Shown: positions 20,356 through 29,727, numbered from the stretch's first letter. The stretch: DNA of 34,388 nucleotides from Acetofilamentum sp. (GCA_020720665.1 DYOF01000014.1:1-34388), one strand, 5' to 3'. Notes: generated by a model not told the origin, from the letters alone. Made by a program: numbers and translations.

Positions 20356-21519
20356 ATGATTAAAACTATTTCTGATTTTATTAATCCTGTTAAAACAGAC
20401 TATTATAATTTACCTGATTATAAGGGAAAAGATTTATTATTCTCCGAAGTTAATTTTTATAATCCGAAAAAATCAGAAGAATTACCAAAGAAAATTGACA
20501 TCGCAATAATCGGCATCTCTGAAGACAGAAATTCTTCACATCCCGGCTCATCTTATGCTCCGGCTGAAATTCGAAAAGAACTTTATAAATTATATGCATC
20601 CTCAAAAATAAATATCGTAGATTTCGGAAACATTAAAAACGGCAAAACTGTTAAAGACACATATTTTGCAATAACAGAAGTCATATACGAATTATTAAAA
20701 AAAGAAATAATCGTAATTGTTTTGGGCGGCAGTAAAGATTTATTTTTTCCTATTTGTAATGCATACGAAAAAGGTTCAAAAAATTTTAGCCTTTGTGTAG
20801 CCGAACCCAAATTTTCTTTAAAACAAGAAGGAGAAGTTTTTAATGACACAAATTATTTAACCGAAATCATAGAAAAAAATACAAAATTATTTAATTACAC
20901 AAACCTCGGATACCAAACCTATTACAACTCTTCATCTTCAATTAATTACATACATCAAAAATACGAAGCACTAAGATTGGGATTATCTCGCACGGATTTG
21001 CGTGTCAATGAGCCTTACATCAGAGATGCCGATATATTCGGCATTGATTTGGCTGCAATAAAAAAAACAGACGCTCCGGGTGTTATTCCCTGCTCAATTC
21101 ACGGTTACTACGGCGAAGAAATCTGTCAATTAGCAAAATATGCCGGATTAAGCGACCGCACATCGGTTTTGGGTATATTCAATTTAAATCCTACGGTTGA
21201 TATTAACAATCAAACCGCAGAACTCTCCGCCCAAATTATATGGCATGTTATTCAAGGAATAGCATACAGAACAAATGAAATACCATGCAACACGTCAGAT
21301 AAATTCAGACGATACATCGTTAAAGTAAGCGGTATAAACCAAAACATTAATTTCATCAAAAGCCTTAAAACCGGCCGCTGGTGGTATGAAATTATCCACA
21401 AAACAAAAAAGGAAGAAAAATATAAATACATTTCTTGTTCATTTGAAGATTATATCAAAGCTTCCGGAGACGAAATTCCGGAAAGGTGGTGGAAATTTTA
21501 CAAAAAATTAATTTTATAA
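20356..21519 (+). CDS. Arginase/formimidoylglutamase-fold (ureohydrolase superfamily) protein, probably lacking the metal site
   Basis: 387 aa; superfamily-like IDIAIIGISEDRNSSHPGSSYAPAEIRKELYKL and VIVLGGSKDLFFPI, but GGDHS reads GGSKD and DAHxD is absent; 7 nt downstream of topA. Confidence 0.75.
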   Translation: MIKTISDFINPVKTDYYNLPDYKGKDLLFSEVNFYNPKKSEELPKKIDIAIIGISEDRNSSHPGSSYAPAEIRKELYKLYASSKINIVDFGNIKNGKTVKDTYFAITEVIYELLKKEIIVIVLGGSKDLFFPICNAYEKGSKNFSLCVAEPKFSLKQEGEVFNDTNYLTEIIEKNTKLFNYTNLGYQTYYNSSSSINYIHQKYEALRLGLSRTDLRVNEPYIRDADIFGIDLAAIKKTDAPGVIPCSIHGYYGEEICQLAKYAGLSDRTSVLGIFNLNPTVDINNQTAELSAQIIWHVIQGIAYRTNEIPCNTSDKFRRYIVKVSGINQNINFIKSLKTGRWWYEIIHKTKKEEKYKYISCSFEDYIKASGDEIPERWWKFYKKLIL

Positions 21520-21659
21520 ACATTACACCGCTAACCCCTTATTTTCAAAAGAAAAACGATGATTTATAACACATACTGTAAATAAAAAATTTGCCGAATT
21601 AATATAATTTTAATCAAAAAAAAGAGTTTATTAAAAAAAATATTATTTAATTTGTATTA

Positions 21660-22607
21660 ATGAAGAAAATATTTCTATTAATAGCATTGTCTATTTTTTC
21701 AACGGACATATTTTCACAACAAGATCCGCAATTTGCCCATAACAGTCATAATCTGTTATTTACAAACCCTGCTTATGCAGGAATGACTGACGGAATATGT
21801 GCATCTGCAATAAGCAGACAACAATGGGTTGGATTTGAAGGTGCTCCGATAACTACTTTAGCAGGAATACACACTAAAGTAAAGTTATTCGGAATAACTT
21901 CAGGAGTCGGATTAACAATAATGGATGACAGATATGAGTTTGAAAAAAATTTTCAAGCAAAGCTAGCATACTCATATCATAAAAGAATCAGTTCTGGTGT
22001 TCTTGGTATTGGTGCAGACTTAGGTTTTATCAATAAAGATTTAAAAGGAGAATGGAAATATCCCGATCCTGACGGAAGTTCAGACCCATTTATTTTTATA
22101 AATGAAGGCGGAACAAAAGCCGCATTCTTATTTGATATGGGTATTGGTGCTTATTATAAAATCGGCGAAAAATTTTATGCCGGGTTTTCCGTTTCGCATA
22201 TTTTACAACCGAATATAAATTATTTTAACATTAACTCGGCATCATTTTTGAGAAGACATTATTTTGCAACTGCCGGTTATAATTTCAGGCTTTTAAACAG
22301 CCCTGTTGAAATGCAACCTTCAGTTTTTGTTAAGTTTGACGGAACGAAAATGCAATACAGCGGAAATATTTCTGCTCTGTACAATAAAAAAATACGCATC
22401 GGCGTTACGTATAGGAATCTTGAATCGTTTATTCCTATGATAGGTATAGATTTAATAGGCGGATTAAAAATAGGATACGCATACGAAATTCCGATTACAA
22501 AATTAATAACAGTCAGTAAGGGCTCACATGAAGTTTTTGTCGGTTATTGCTTTGACTTTTGGGGTACAAATAATAATTATAAATACAAAAGCATACTTTA
22601 TTTATAG
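21660..22607 (+). CDS. PorP/SprF family type IX secretion system membrane protein
   Basis: 315 aa; signal peptide, SQQDPQFAHNSHNLLFTNPAYAGMTDG...SRQQWVGFEGAPITT characteristic of the PorP/SprF family; directly upstream of gldK. Confidence 0.92.
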   Translation: MKKIFLLIALSIFSTDIFSQQDPQFAHNSHNLLFTNPAYAGMTDGICASAISRQQWVGFEGAPITTLAGIHTKVKLFGITSGVGLTIMDDRYEFEKNFQAKLAYSYHKRISSGVLGIGADLGFINKDLKGEWKYPDPDGSSDPFIFINEGGTKAAFLFDMGIGAYYKIGEKFYAGFSVSHILQPNINYFNINSASFLRRHYFATAGYNFRLLNSPVEMQPSVFVKFDGTKMQYSGNISALYNKKIRIGVTYRNLESFIPMIGIDLIGGLKIGYAYEIPITKLITVSKGSHEVFVGYCFDFWGTNNNYKYKSILYL

Positions 22608-22640
22608 AAAAAACATATTTAATTTAATAACACAGGTATC

Positions 22641-24059
22641 ATGAAAAAGTTAATTATTTTATCTTTTGGTTTTGTTGCATTATTAATCGCAAGCTGCGGA
22701 GGAAACAGCAGTCAAGGAGAACTTGTCGGTGTAGGTGATGCCGGCGATTGGTTTGAACCCACTCCTTACGGAATGGTTTTTATACCCTCAGGAAGTTATA
22801 ATATGGGCTTAAACGATCAAGATATAACTTATGCGCACACGTCTCAATCAAAAACGGTTTCTATTGACCCTTTTTGGATGGATGAAACAGAAATCACAAA
22901 CAGCGAGTATAAACAATTTGTTTATTGGGTCAGAGATTCAATTGCCAAAAGATTATTATTAGCTAACGATTTTGAAGAATTTAAAAGAGAAATAGACCCC
23001 GAGGTTCTTACCATTCTTGAAGCTGACGGATACGATCATGAAGATGCTCAAAATTGTTTCTTAAATTGGGATATTGAAGTTGATTACAATAGAGCTGACG
23101 AAGAATTCCAAACAGCTTTAAATGAACTATTTTTACCTTCACATGAACGCTTCTACAAACAAAAAGAAATTGATACACGCAAATTAATTTTTTCATACGA
23201 ATGGGTTGATTTAAAACAAGCTGCTAATCGTAATAATAAATATTATTTTGATGAAGATTTTACCGGAGGTGAATACAAAGGTAATGTCGTAAATTCAAAA
23301 GGAGAAACTGTTCCTGTAAAAGACCGCTCTGCATTTATTATGCAAGATAAAATTGATGTTTATCCCGACACATTAGTTTGGATGAGAGATTATACCTATT
23401 CATATAACGAACCTTTCGCAAGAAGATACTTCTGGCATAGTGCTTATAATTCTTATCCGGTTGTCGGTATTACATGGAAACAAGCAAATGCTTTTGCAAT
23501 TTGGAGAACCGATTTAATGAGAAATTATAATAAAGCCAACGAATTACCGGTGTACCAAGATTATCGATTACCTACAGAAGCTGAGTGGGAATATGCAGCC
23601 AGAGGCGGTTTAGATCTCTCAATGTATCCTTGGGGCGGTATTTACACAAGAAATGTACACGGTTGTTTTATTGCTAACTTTAAACCACTCAGAGGACGTT
23701 ACGGTGATGACGGAGCAAACAGAACTCTTGAAGTTAAAAGATTTGCACCTAATGAATACCACCTATATGATATGGCCGGTAACGTAGCAGAATGGACAAG
23801 TAACGCTTTTGATGAATCAGCTTATAGTTTTACACACGATTTGAATCCCGATTACAGATATAATGCAAAATCAGAAGACCCACCGGCATTAAAACGTAAA
23901 GTTATCAGAGGCGGTTCTTGGAAAGATGTTTCTTACTATATGCAAGTCGGAGCCAGAGCATACGAATACCAAGATACGGCTAAGTCTTATATCGGTTTCA
24001 GATGTGTCAGGTCATATATGGGAAGTGACGATTATGCTTGGGATGTTAATAATTTTTAA
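22641..24059 (+). CDS. gldK: T9SS/gliding lipoprotein GldK (PorK), FGE-sulfatase-like fold
   Basis: 472 aa; lipobox LLIASCGGN; PYGMVFIPSGSYNMG, DPFWMDETEITNSEYKQFV, RLPTEAEWEYAARGG, GFRCVRS; followed by gldL-M-N. Confidence 0.94.
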   Translation: MKKLIILSFGFVALLIASCGGNSSQGELVGVGDAGDWFEPTPYGMVFIPSGSYNMGLNDQDITYAHTSQSKTVSIDPFWMDETEITNSEYKQFVYWVRDSIAKRLLLANDFEEFKREIDPEVLTILEADGYDHEDAQNCFLNWDIEVDYNRADEEFQTALNELFLPSHERFYKQKEIDTRKLIFSYEWVDLKQAANRNNKYYFDEDFTGGEYKGNVVNSKGETVPVKDRSAFIMQDKIDVYPDTLVWMRDYTYSYNEPFARRYFWHSAYNSYPVVGITWKQANAFAIWRTDLMRNYNKANELPVYQDYRLPTEAEWEYAARGGLDLSMYPWGGIYTRNVHGCFIANFKPLRGRYGDDGANRTLEVKRFAPNEYHLYDMAGNVAEWTSNAFDESAYSFTHDLNPDYRYNAKSEDPPALKRKVIRGGSWKDVSYYMQVGARAYEYQDTAKSYIGFRCVRSYMGSDDYAWDVNNF

Positions 24060-24093
24060 TTCAAAACGACAGTACGCATAATTTAATTTTATA

Positions 24094-24128
24094 CAAGGTA
24101 TTTTTAGTCGTATTCTGAAAATACCTTG
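24094..24128 (+). repeat. Intercistronic inverted repeat / RNA hairpin between gldK and gldL
   Basis: CAAGGTATTTT...AAAATACCTTG, 11-bp perfect arms (14 bp with a G-U), loop TCGTATT; no uninterrupted U-tract follows. Confidence 0.7.
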
Positions 24129-24236
24129 ATTATTTAAAAAAGTTTAATGAATAAATTTTGTTTTATATTTATTTTTTTTTAATTTTATACGATATTTTAA
24201 AAATTCAAATTATTATTAATTCTAAATTTTGATATT

Positions 24237-25121
24237 ATGGCTAATTTCACAGAAAGTCACAAGTGGAAAGTTTACATGAAGTACTTATACGGATGGGGTG
24301 CTTCAATCGTTTTGGTCGGTGCATTATTCAAATTAACACACTGGCCCGGTGCAACTGCAATGCTGACAGTAGGACTTATTACAGAAGCAATTATTTTCTT
24401 TTTCTCAGCTTTTGAACCATTACATGAAGAATTGGATTGGACATTGGTTTACCCCGAGTTAGCAGGATTAGACGGAGCAGTAGAAGTACACGCACACAAA
24501 GAAGCAGTAAAAACTTCATCGTCAGATGCAATCACTAAATTTAATGCAATGATTGAGAAAGCCGGTGACACAAATGTATTTGAAAAATTTGGAAGCGGAA
24601 TCGAAAATCTTAACCAAAGAGTTTCTCAAATGTCAGACATTACAGATGCCTCAGTTGCAACAAATGAATATACTAAAAACATGAAGGGCGCAGCCGGAGC
24701 GGTAGGAAATTTAATTGAGTCATATAATAAATCTGCCGAAGCAGTCAGTTATTCCGCAGACAGCTTATCCGATTCTTTTAACACAATTTCTCAAAAAGTA
24801 AGCGACGGCGGAAATGACTTTTCTGATGCTTATAAACGTTTAACCCAATCAATGGATTTGGATTTTTCAGCACTTCAAGAAGGAAATTCAGAATATAACG
24901 GACATATCGGTAAATTAAATAAAAATCTTGCTGCATTAAATGCTATTTTTGAATTACAATTAAATGAAACTGACTTAGAGCAAATGATGATTGATTTACA
25001 AGGTTCGGTTGAGCATTCAAAAAAATATAATAATGAAATTACAAAATTAGGACATAAGCTTGAAGCTCTTAATACTGTATACGGAAACATGCTAAGTGCA
25101 ATGAATATTAAAATGGACTGA
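24237..25121 (+). CDS. gldL: T9SS/gliding inner-membrane motor protein GldL (PorL)
   Basis: 294 aa; two N-terminal TM helices with YGWGASIVLVGALFKLTHWPGA and GLITEAIIFFFSAFEP; position between gldK and gldM. Confidence 0.95.
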   Translation: MANFTESHKWKVYMKYLYGWGASIVLVGALFKLTHWPGATAMLTVGLITEAIIFFFSAFEPLHEELDWTLVYPELAGLDGAVEVHAHKEAVKTSSSDAITKFNAMIEKAGDTNVFEKFGSGIENLNQRVSQMSDITDASVATNEYTKNMKGAAGAVGNLIESYNKSAEAVSYSADSLSDSFNTISQKVSDGGNDFSDAYKRLTQSMDLDFSALQEGNSEYNGHIGKLNKNLAALNAIFELQLNETDLEQMMIDLQGSVEHSKKYNNEITKLGHKLEALNTVYGNMLSAMNIKMD

Positions 25122-25174
25122 TCCTTTTTATTATCTTGAATTTTATTTATTTGATAATTTAAAAAATACAGATT

Positions 25175-26761
25175 ATGAGTCATGGTAATTTATCACCAAG
25201 GCAGAAAATGATTAACATCATGTACCTTATCCTCACGGCTTTGCTTGCAATGAACGTGTCGGCAGAGGTTTTGAATGCATTTGTCTTGGTTAACGATAGT
25301 TTAATTAAAACAGAAAAAGGTATTACTGCTAAAAATTCTGACATATACTCAGAATTAGGTTCAAAATATGAAGCTAATAAAAATAAAGTAAAACCATGGA
25401 AAGATAAAGCAGATATTGTTCAAACTCAAACAAAAGAAATGGTTGAATATATTTCTGCTTTACAAAAAGATATTCTTGAGTTTGCTGATGAAGATTATAA
25501 ATCGTTTTTAGACAACGGAACAAAGGTTATTGAAAAAAAAGACGATAGAGAAGGTCCTTTATTTGTAATGTTGGAAGATGAATCTCAAGGCAAAATCAGA
25601 GCATTGATTCTCAAAGAGAAATTGAAAGAATACAGAGAGAAAGTAGAATCTGTATTAGAAGGAGTACCGAATTCAGAAACTATTTTATCCGGTATGAAAG
25701 ACAACCTAAGTACCGATGCGATTGTAGGACAAGAAGGAAAACCCGTTGATTGGGAAATTGCTAATTTCAATCAATTACCCTTAGTTGCCGTTATCACAAT
25801 GTTAACTAAGCTCAAAACTGATATTTTAAATACCGAATCTGATGCTGTTACAAGTTTAATTTCGCAAGTTGATGCTAAATCTTTCAAATTTACTGAATTA
25901 AATGCAATTGTAAAATCTGACCAAGGTTTTGTTTTACAAGGGGAGAAATATGAAGCCAGAATTTTTATCGCCGCTTCAGACACATCTCAAGACCCTATTA
26001 TTGAAATGGCAGACGGTACAATCTTGAAAACAGATTCAACAGGAAAGGGTATATTTATCGGTGCAACAGGTGCACCGGGTATAAAGCCGATAAAAGGTAA
26101 AATTAAAGTTTTAAAACCGGGTTCAGCAACTGAAATGTTGGAATTTCCCTTTGAGTCGGAATATCAAGTTGCCGTACCAAGCGTAAGTGTCTCTCCGACA
26201 GCTATGAACGTGTTTTATATCGGTGTTGATAATCCTGTTGAAATTACAGCAGCAGGAACGCCTGCCGATAAAATAAATGCGAGCATGTCAGGAGCAGGTG
26301 GAACAATCACTCACAAAGGCGGTTCGGCTTATAATGTAAAAGTTAAAACACCCGGAACAACCAATGTTAACGTTTCAACTAACGGAAGAGGTTTAGGTTC
26401 AAAGGAATTCAGAGTTAAGTCTTTACCTAATCCGATAACTACAATCGGTGGTCCGACTGCTACATTTTTCAAAGGCGGAAGTATCCCTCAATCTACATTA
26501 TTGGCTTTGAGCGGAATTAACGCTACTATGGAAAATTTTGATTTTGCACTAACATTTAATATTACTCAATTTTCCTTATCATGCAGTATAGGAGGTTTTG
26601 ATGAAAGTGCTCCGTCAAACAGCAGAAACTTTACAGCTCAACAAAAAGCAATCATTAGAAAAGCAAAAAAAGGAAATCGTGTTATTATTGAAGAAGTAAG
26701 AGCATCAGGACCTGACGGGCAAACAAGAAAAATTAACGATCTTGTTTTAAAATTATTATAG
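25175..26761 (+). CDS. gldM: T9SS/gliding motor protein GldM (PorM)
   Basis: 528 aa; LSPRQKMINIMYLILTALLAMNVSAEVLNAF N-terminal TM; large periplasmic region; position in operon. Confidence 0.96.
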   Translation: MSHGNLSPRQKMINIMYLILTALLAMNVSAEVLNAFVLVNDSLIKTEKGITAKNSDIYSELGSKYEANKNKVKPWKDKADIVQTQTKEMVEYISALQKDILEFADEDYKSFLDNGTKVIEKKDDREGPLFVMLEDESQGKIRALILKEKLKEYREKVESVLEGVPNSETILSGMKDNLSTDAIVGQEGKPVDWEIANFNQLPLVAVITMLTKLKTDILNTESDAVTSLISQVDAKSFKFTELNAIVKSDQGFVLQGEKYEARIFIAASDTSQDPIIEMADGTILKTDSTGKGIFIGATGAPGIKPIKGKIKVLKPGSATEMLEFPFESEYQVAVPSVSVSPTAMNVFYIGVDNPVEITAAGTPADKINASMSGAGGTITHKGGSAYNVKVKTPGTTNVNVSTNGRGLGSKEFRVKSLPNPITTIGGPTATFFKGGSIPQSTLLALSGINATMENFDFALTFNITQFSLSCSIGGFDESAPSNSRNFTAQQKAIIRKAKKGNRVIIEEVRASGPDGQTRKINDLVLKLL

Positions 26762-26801
26762 TTTTTTAACAAGAAATGAAATATAAACAAAAAATTTACG
26801 T

Positions 26802-26835
26802 TTAACTATTAAGTATTAATTAATTTAATAGTTAA
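26802..26835 (+). repeat. Intercistronic inverted repeat between gldM and gldN
   Basis: TTAACTATTAA (26802-26812) / TTAATAGTTAA (26825-26835), perfect 11-bp arms. Confidence 0.65.
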
Positions 26836-26865
26836 TCGATAAATTAAATCAAAAATTATATCCGA

Positions 26866-27705
26866 ATGAAAAAAACTTTGTATTCATTATTAGGACTATT
26901 TTTATTGTTGTCCGTTACTGATATAGCTTCAGCACAAGTGGAAGGTGTGTATATAAGAGAAACGACAGAAAAGAGAAAACCTATACCGTTTCAACACATT
27001 AGAGAGGCTGATGTGATGTGGTCCAAAGTAATTTGGCGACGTGTTAATTTAACAGAAAAAAGAAATCTTTCTCTATTTTATCCTACTTGGGATATGGAAG
27101 ATCGCAAAAGTTTAATTCAATTAATGATGTGGGGAATTAAAAATAAAAGTTTAACTCCCTTTGAATCAGATGATTTTACAACACAATTGACATCTAATGA
27201 AATCGATCAACGTTTCGGAGCAGGAATTGATACAACATACGATTACGATCCTGAAACCGGAGAAGCTATTCCTTTAATTACAAAACGTCCCGCCGATATC
27301 AGTGAAGTAAAAGAATTAATGATAAAAGAGCGATGGATTTTTGATAAACAGCGTTCTGTTATGGAAGCGAGAATTGAAGGTTTATGTCCTATTCGCGTTT
27401 TTTACAGAGAAGATGATTTAGACCAAGCTGAAACACGCTATAAGCAGTTATTCTGGGTATATTTTCCTGAAGCAAGAAATATTTTTGCAAGTCAGGCAAT
27501 TTATAATGAAAATAATCAATCTATGGAATTATCTTATGATGATTATTTCTTAAAAAGAATGTTTGACGGGTATATTTTTAAAGAATCAAATGTTTACGCT
27601 GACAGATTAATTCAAGAATATGCAACCGGTTTGGACGTTCTATTAGAATCGGAAAGAATTAAAGATGAAGTGTTTAGCTATGAACACGATTTATGGGAAT
27701 TTTAA
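26866..27705 (+). CDS. gldN: T9SS/gliding protein GldN (PorN)
   Basis: 279 aa; signal peptide; PIPFQHIREADVMWSKVIWRRVNLTEKRN; directly after gldM. Confidence 0.95.
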   Translation: MKKTLYSLLGLFLLLSVTDIASAQVEGVYIRETTEKRKPIPFQHIREADVMWSKVIWRRVNLTEKRNLSLFYPTWDMEDRKSLIQLMMWGIKNKSLTPFESDDFTTQLTSNEIDQRFGAGIDTTYDYDPETGEAIPLITKRPADISEVKELMIKERWIFDKQRSVMEARIEGLCPIRVFYREDDLDQAETRYKQLFWVYFPEARNIFASQAIYNENNQSMELSYDDYFLKRMFDGYIFKESNVYADRLIQEYATGLDVLLESERIKDEVFSYEHDLWEF

Positions 27706-27720
27706 GAAAGAATTAATAAT

Positions 27721-27760
27721 AATTAAAAAAACCTCGTTCCGCAACGAGGTTTTTTTAATT
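27721..27760 (+). terminator. Rho-independent terminator after gldN
   Basis: AATTAAAAAAACCTCGTT-CCGC-AACGAGGTTTTTTTAATT: perfect 18-bp arms, 4-nt loop, U-tract, 15 nt after the gldN stop. Confidence 0.93.
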
Positions 27761-27811
27761 CCGGAAAATGTTAAATGATAAAAATCATTCTTCTGTGTGG
27801 TTGAAAATGTG

Positions 27812-27819
27812 TATTTTTG
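27812..27819 (+). promoter_or_regulatory. Candidate -7 element for mutA (TATTTTTG)
   Basis: TAnnTTTG match downstream of the gldN terminator; no convincing -33 TTTG at proper spacing. Confidence 0.3.
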
Positions 27820-27897
27820 TGTAAATTAGTGAACAGTAATTTTTTAATAAGCTACGTTTCATCCAATTATTAATTTTCTAATTCATAACATAGTAAC

Positions 27898-29727
27898 ATG
27901 AAAAACAATTTGTTCGGAGAATTTAATCCGGTTAATGCCCAACAATGGAATGAGAAAATTATACAGGATTTAAAAGGAGCTGATTATGAAAAAACCCTTA
28001 TTTCAGAAAACATCGAAGGAATTAAAATCTATCCGTTTTACTCACCGGAATCACTGAACAAATTTAATATTACTGAACAATTACCGGGTGAATTTCCCTA
28101 TTTGCGAGGCACAGAACAAAAAATTCCAAAACAAATAATACGTGAGGATTTTGTTGTAAATGACTTTGAAAAAGCCAACAAAAAAGCTCACCTGCTAATT
28201 TTAAAAGGTGTAAATTCTTTTGGATTTATTATTGAAAAACCGTTTAAGGATATTGATGACTTCTCAAAGTTATTTCAAGACATTAATTTATCAGAAACAG
28301 AAATTAATTTTATTTCAAATTACAACCATAATTTAATACTCTCATTACTTATTGATTATATTAAAATAAACGAAATTAATCCGAATACAATTTTCGGTTC
28401 TTTAAATTTTGATCCGATAGGAAATAAAACTATTTCTACAAAGGAATCTGACAATTCAGATTTTGATTACTCACAAGAATTAAATACTCTTTTTAAACAA
28501 GATATAAATTTCATACCTAATTTTAAACTGCTGACAGTAAATGCAAGTCATTTTAAAAACGCCGGCTCAAGCAGCGTTCAAGAACTTGCATTTGCCTTAT
28601 CTGTCGGTGTTGAATATTTATCCAATATTCAGGCTAAAAACCCCGGAAGTTTTGCACCAAGAATCTTATTCAAATTCGGCATTACTTCTGATTATTTTAC
28701 CGAAATAGCAAAACTAAGAGCAGCACGATTGCTATGGGCTAAAATTATTGAAGCTTATCAAACTCATTCGCTTGAAGAATCTAAAATGAATATTCATTCA
28801 GAAACGTCAGAATATAACAAAACAATTTATGACCCGCATGTAAATATACTAAGATGTACAACAGAAGCGATGTCGGCAATTATAGGCGGGACAAATTCTT
28901 TATACATAAAGCCTTATAATACAACTTTTGAAGCATCTAATGAGTTTTCAGAGCGAATTGCAAGAAATATTCAAATTATTTTAAAAGAAGAATCGCATTT
29001 TAATCAATTTACAGATCCTGCCGGAGGTTCCTATTATATAGAATATTTAACAGAAAAAATTGCTGAAAAATCGTGGAATTTATTTTTAGAAATAGAGGGG
29101 TACGGCGGTTATTCAACTGCTTTTGATAAAGGGTTTATTAAAGAAAACATTGAATTGCTTACAAATAAAAGAGATGAGAATTTTGCCCTGAGAAAAGAAA
29201 TATTGCTTGGTATCAATCAATATCCGAATCAAAAAGAGCAAGCAAAAGTTCAAAGCAAAAAAAGTCATAAAACTGATAATAAGTTAATAAAAGTTTATCG
29301 AGTGGCTGAAAAATTTGAAGAAATTCGTCAAAAAACAGAACGTTCAAAAAAAAGACCCAAAGTGTTTTTATTTACGATAGGAGACGCGATAATGCAGAAA
29401 GCCGGAGCAGTGTTTTCAGAAAACTTCTTTGCATGCGGCGGCTTTGAAATAATTAAGAATCCAAGTTTTAAATCTGTAAAAGAGGGAATCTCCAAAGCAA
29501 GAAAGTCAAAAGCCGAAATAACGGTTATATGCAGTTCTGATGATGAATATCCGGATATCGTTCCGGTAGTATTTGAGCAAATGAAAGAACAAACGATTAT
29601 TGTTGTTGCAGGCTATCCAAAAAATAGTATTAATGCTTTACAAAATTTCGGCATCAAACACTTCATTCACTTAAATTCAAATATTATTAAAGAATTAGCT
29701 TTATTTCAGAAGGAATTAGGAATATAA
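27898..29727 (+). CDS. mutA: Methylmalonyl-CoA mutase small (beta) subunit
   Basis: 609 aa; TIM-barrel domain (INILRCTTEAMSAIIGGTNSLYIKPYN, FTDPAGGSYYIEYLTEKIAEKSW) plus degenerate B12-binding domain (GDAIMQKAG in place of DxHxxG). Confidence 0.9.
   Translation: MKNNLFGEFNPVNAQQWNEKIIQDLKGADYEKTLISENIEGIKIYPFYSPESLNKFNITEQLPGEFPYLRGTEQKIPKQIIREDFVVNDFEKANKKAHLLILKGVNSFGFIIEKPFKDIDDFSKLFQDINLSETEINFISNYNHNLILSLLIDYIKINEINPNTIFGSLNFDPIGNKTISTKESDNSDFDYSQELNTLFKQDINFIPNFKLLTVNASHFKNAGSSSVQELAFALSVGVEYLSNIQAKNPGSFAPRILFKFGITSDYFTEIAKLRAARLLWAKIIEAYQTHSLEESKMNIHSETSEYNKTIYDPHVNILRCTTEAMSAIIGGTNSLYIKPYNTTFEASNEFSERIARNIQIILKEESHFNQFTDPAGGSYYIEYLTEKIAEKSWNLFLEIEGYGGYSTAFDKGFIKENIELLTNKRDENFALRKEILLGINQYPNQKEQAKVQSKKSHKTDNKLIKVYRVAEKFEEIRQKTERSKKRPKVFLFTIGDAIMQKAGAVFSENFFACGGFEIIKNPSFKSVKEGISKARKSKAEITVICSSDDEYPDIVPVVFEQMKEQTIIVVAGYPKNSINALQNFGIKHFIHLNSNIIKELALFQKELGI

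Noticed and set aside
24875-25183. 102-aa minus-strand ORF at the end of gldL
   Set aside because: Antisense to gldL; no family resemblance
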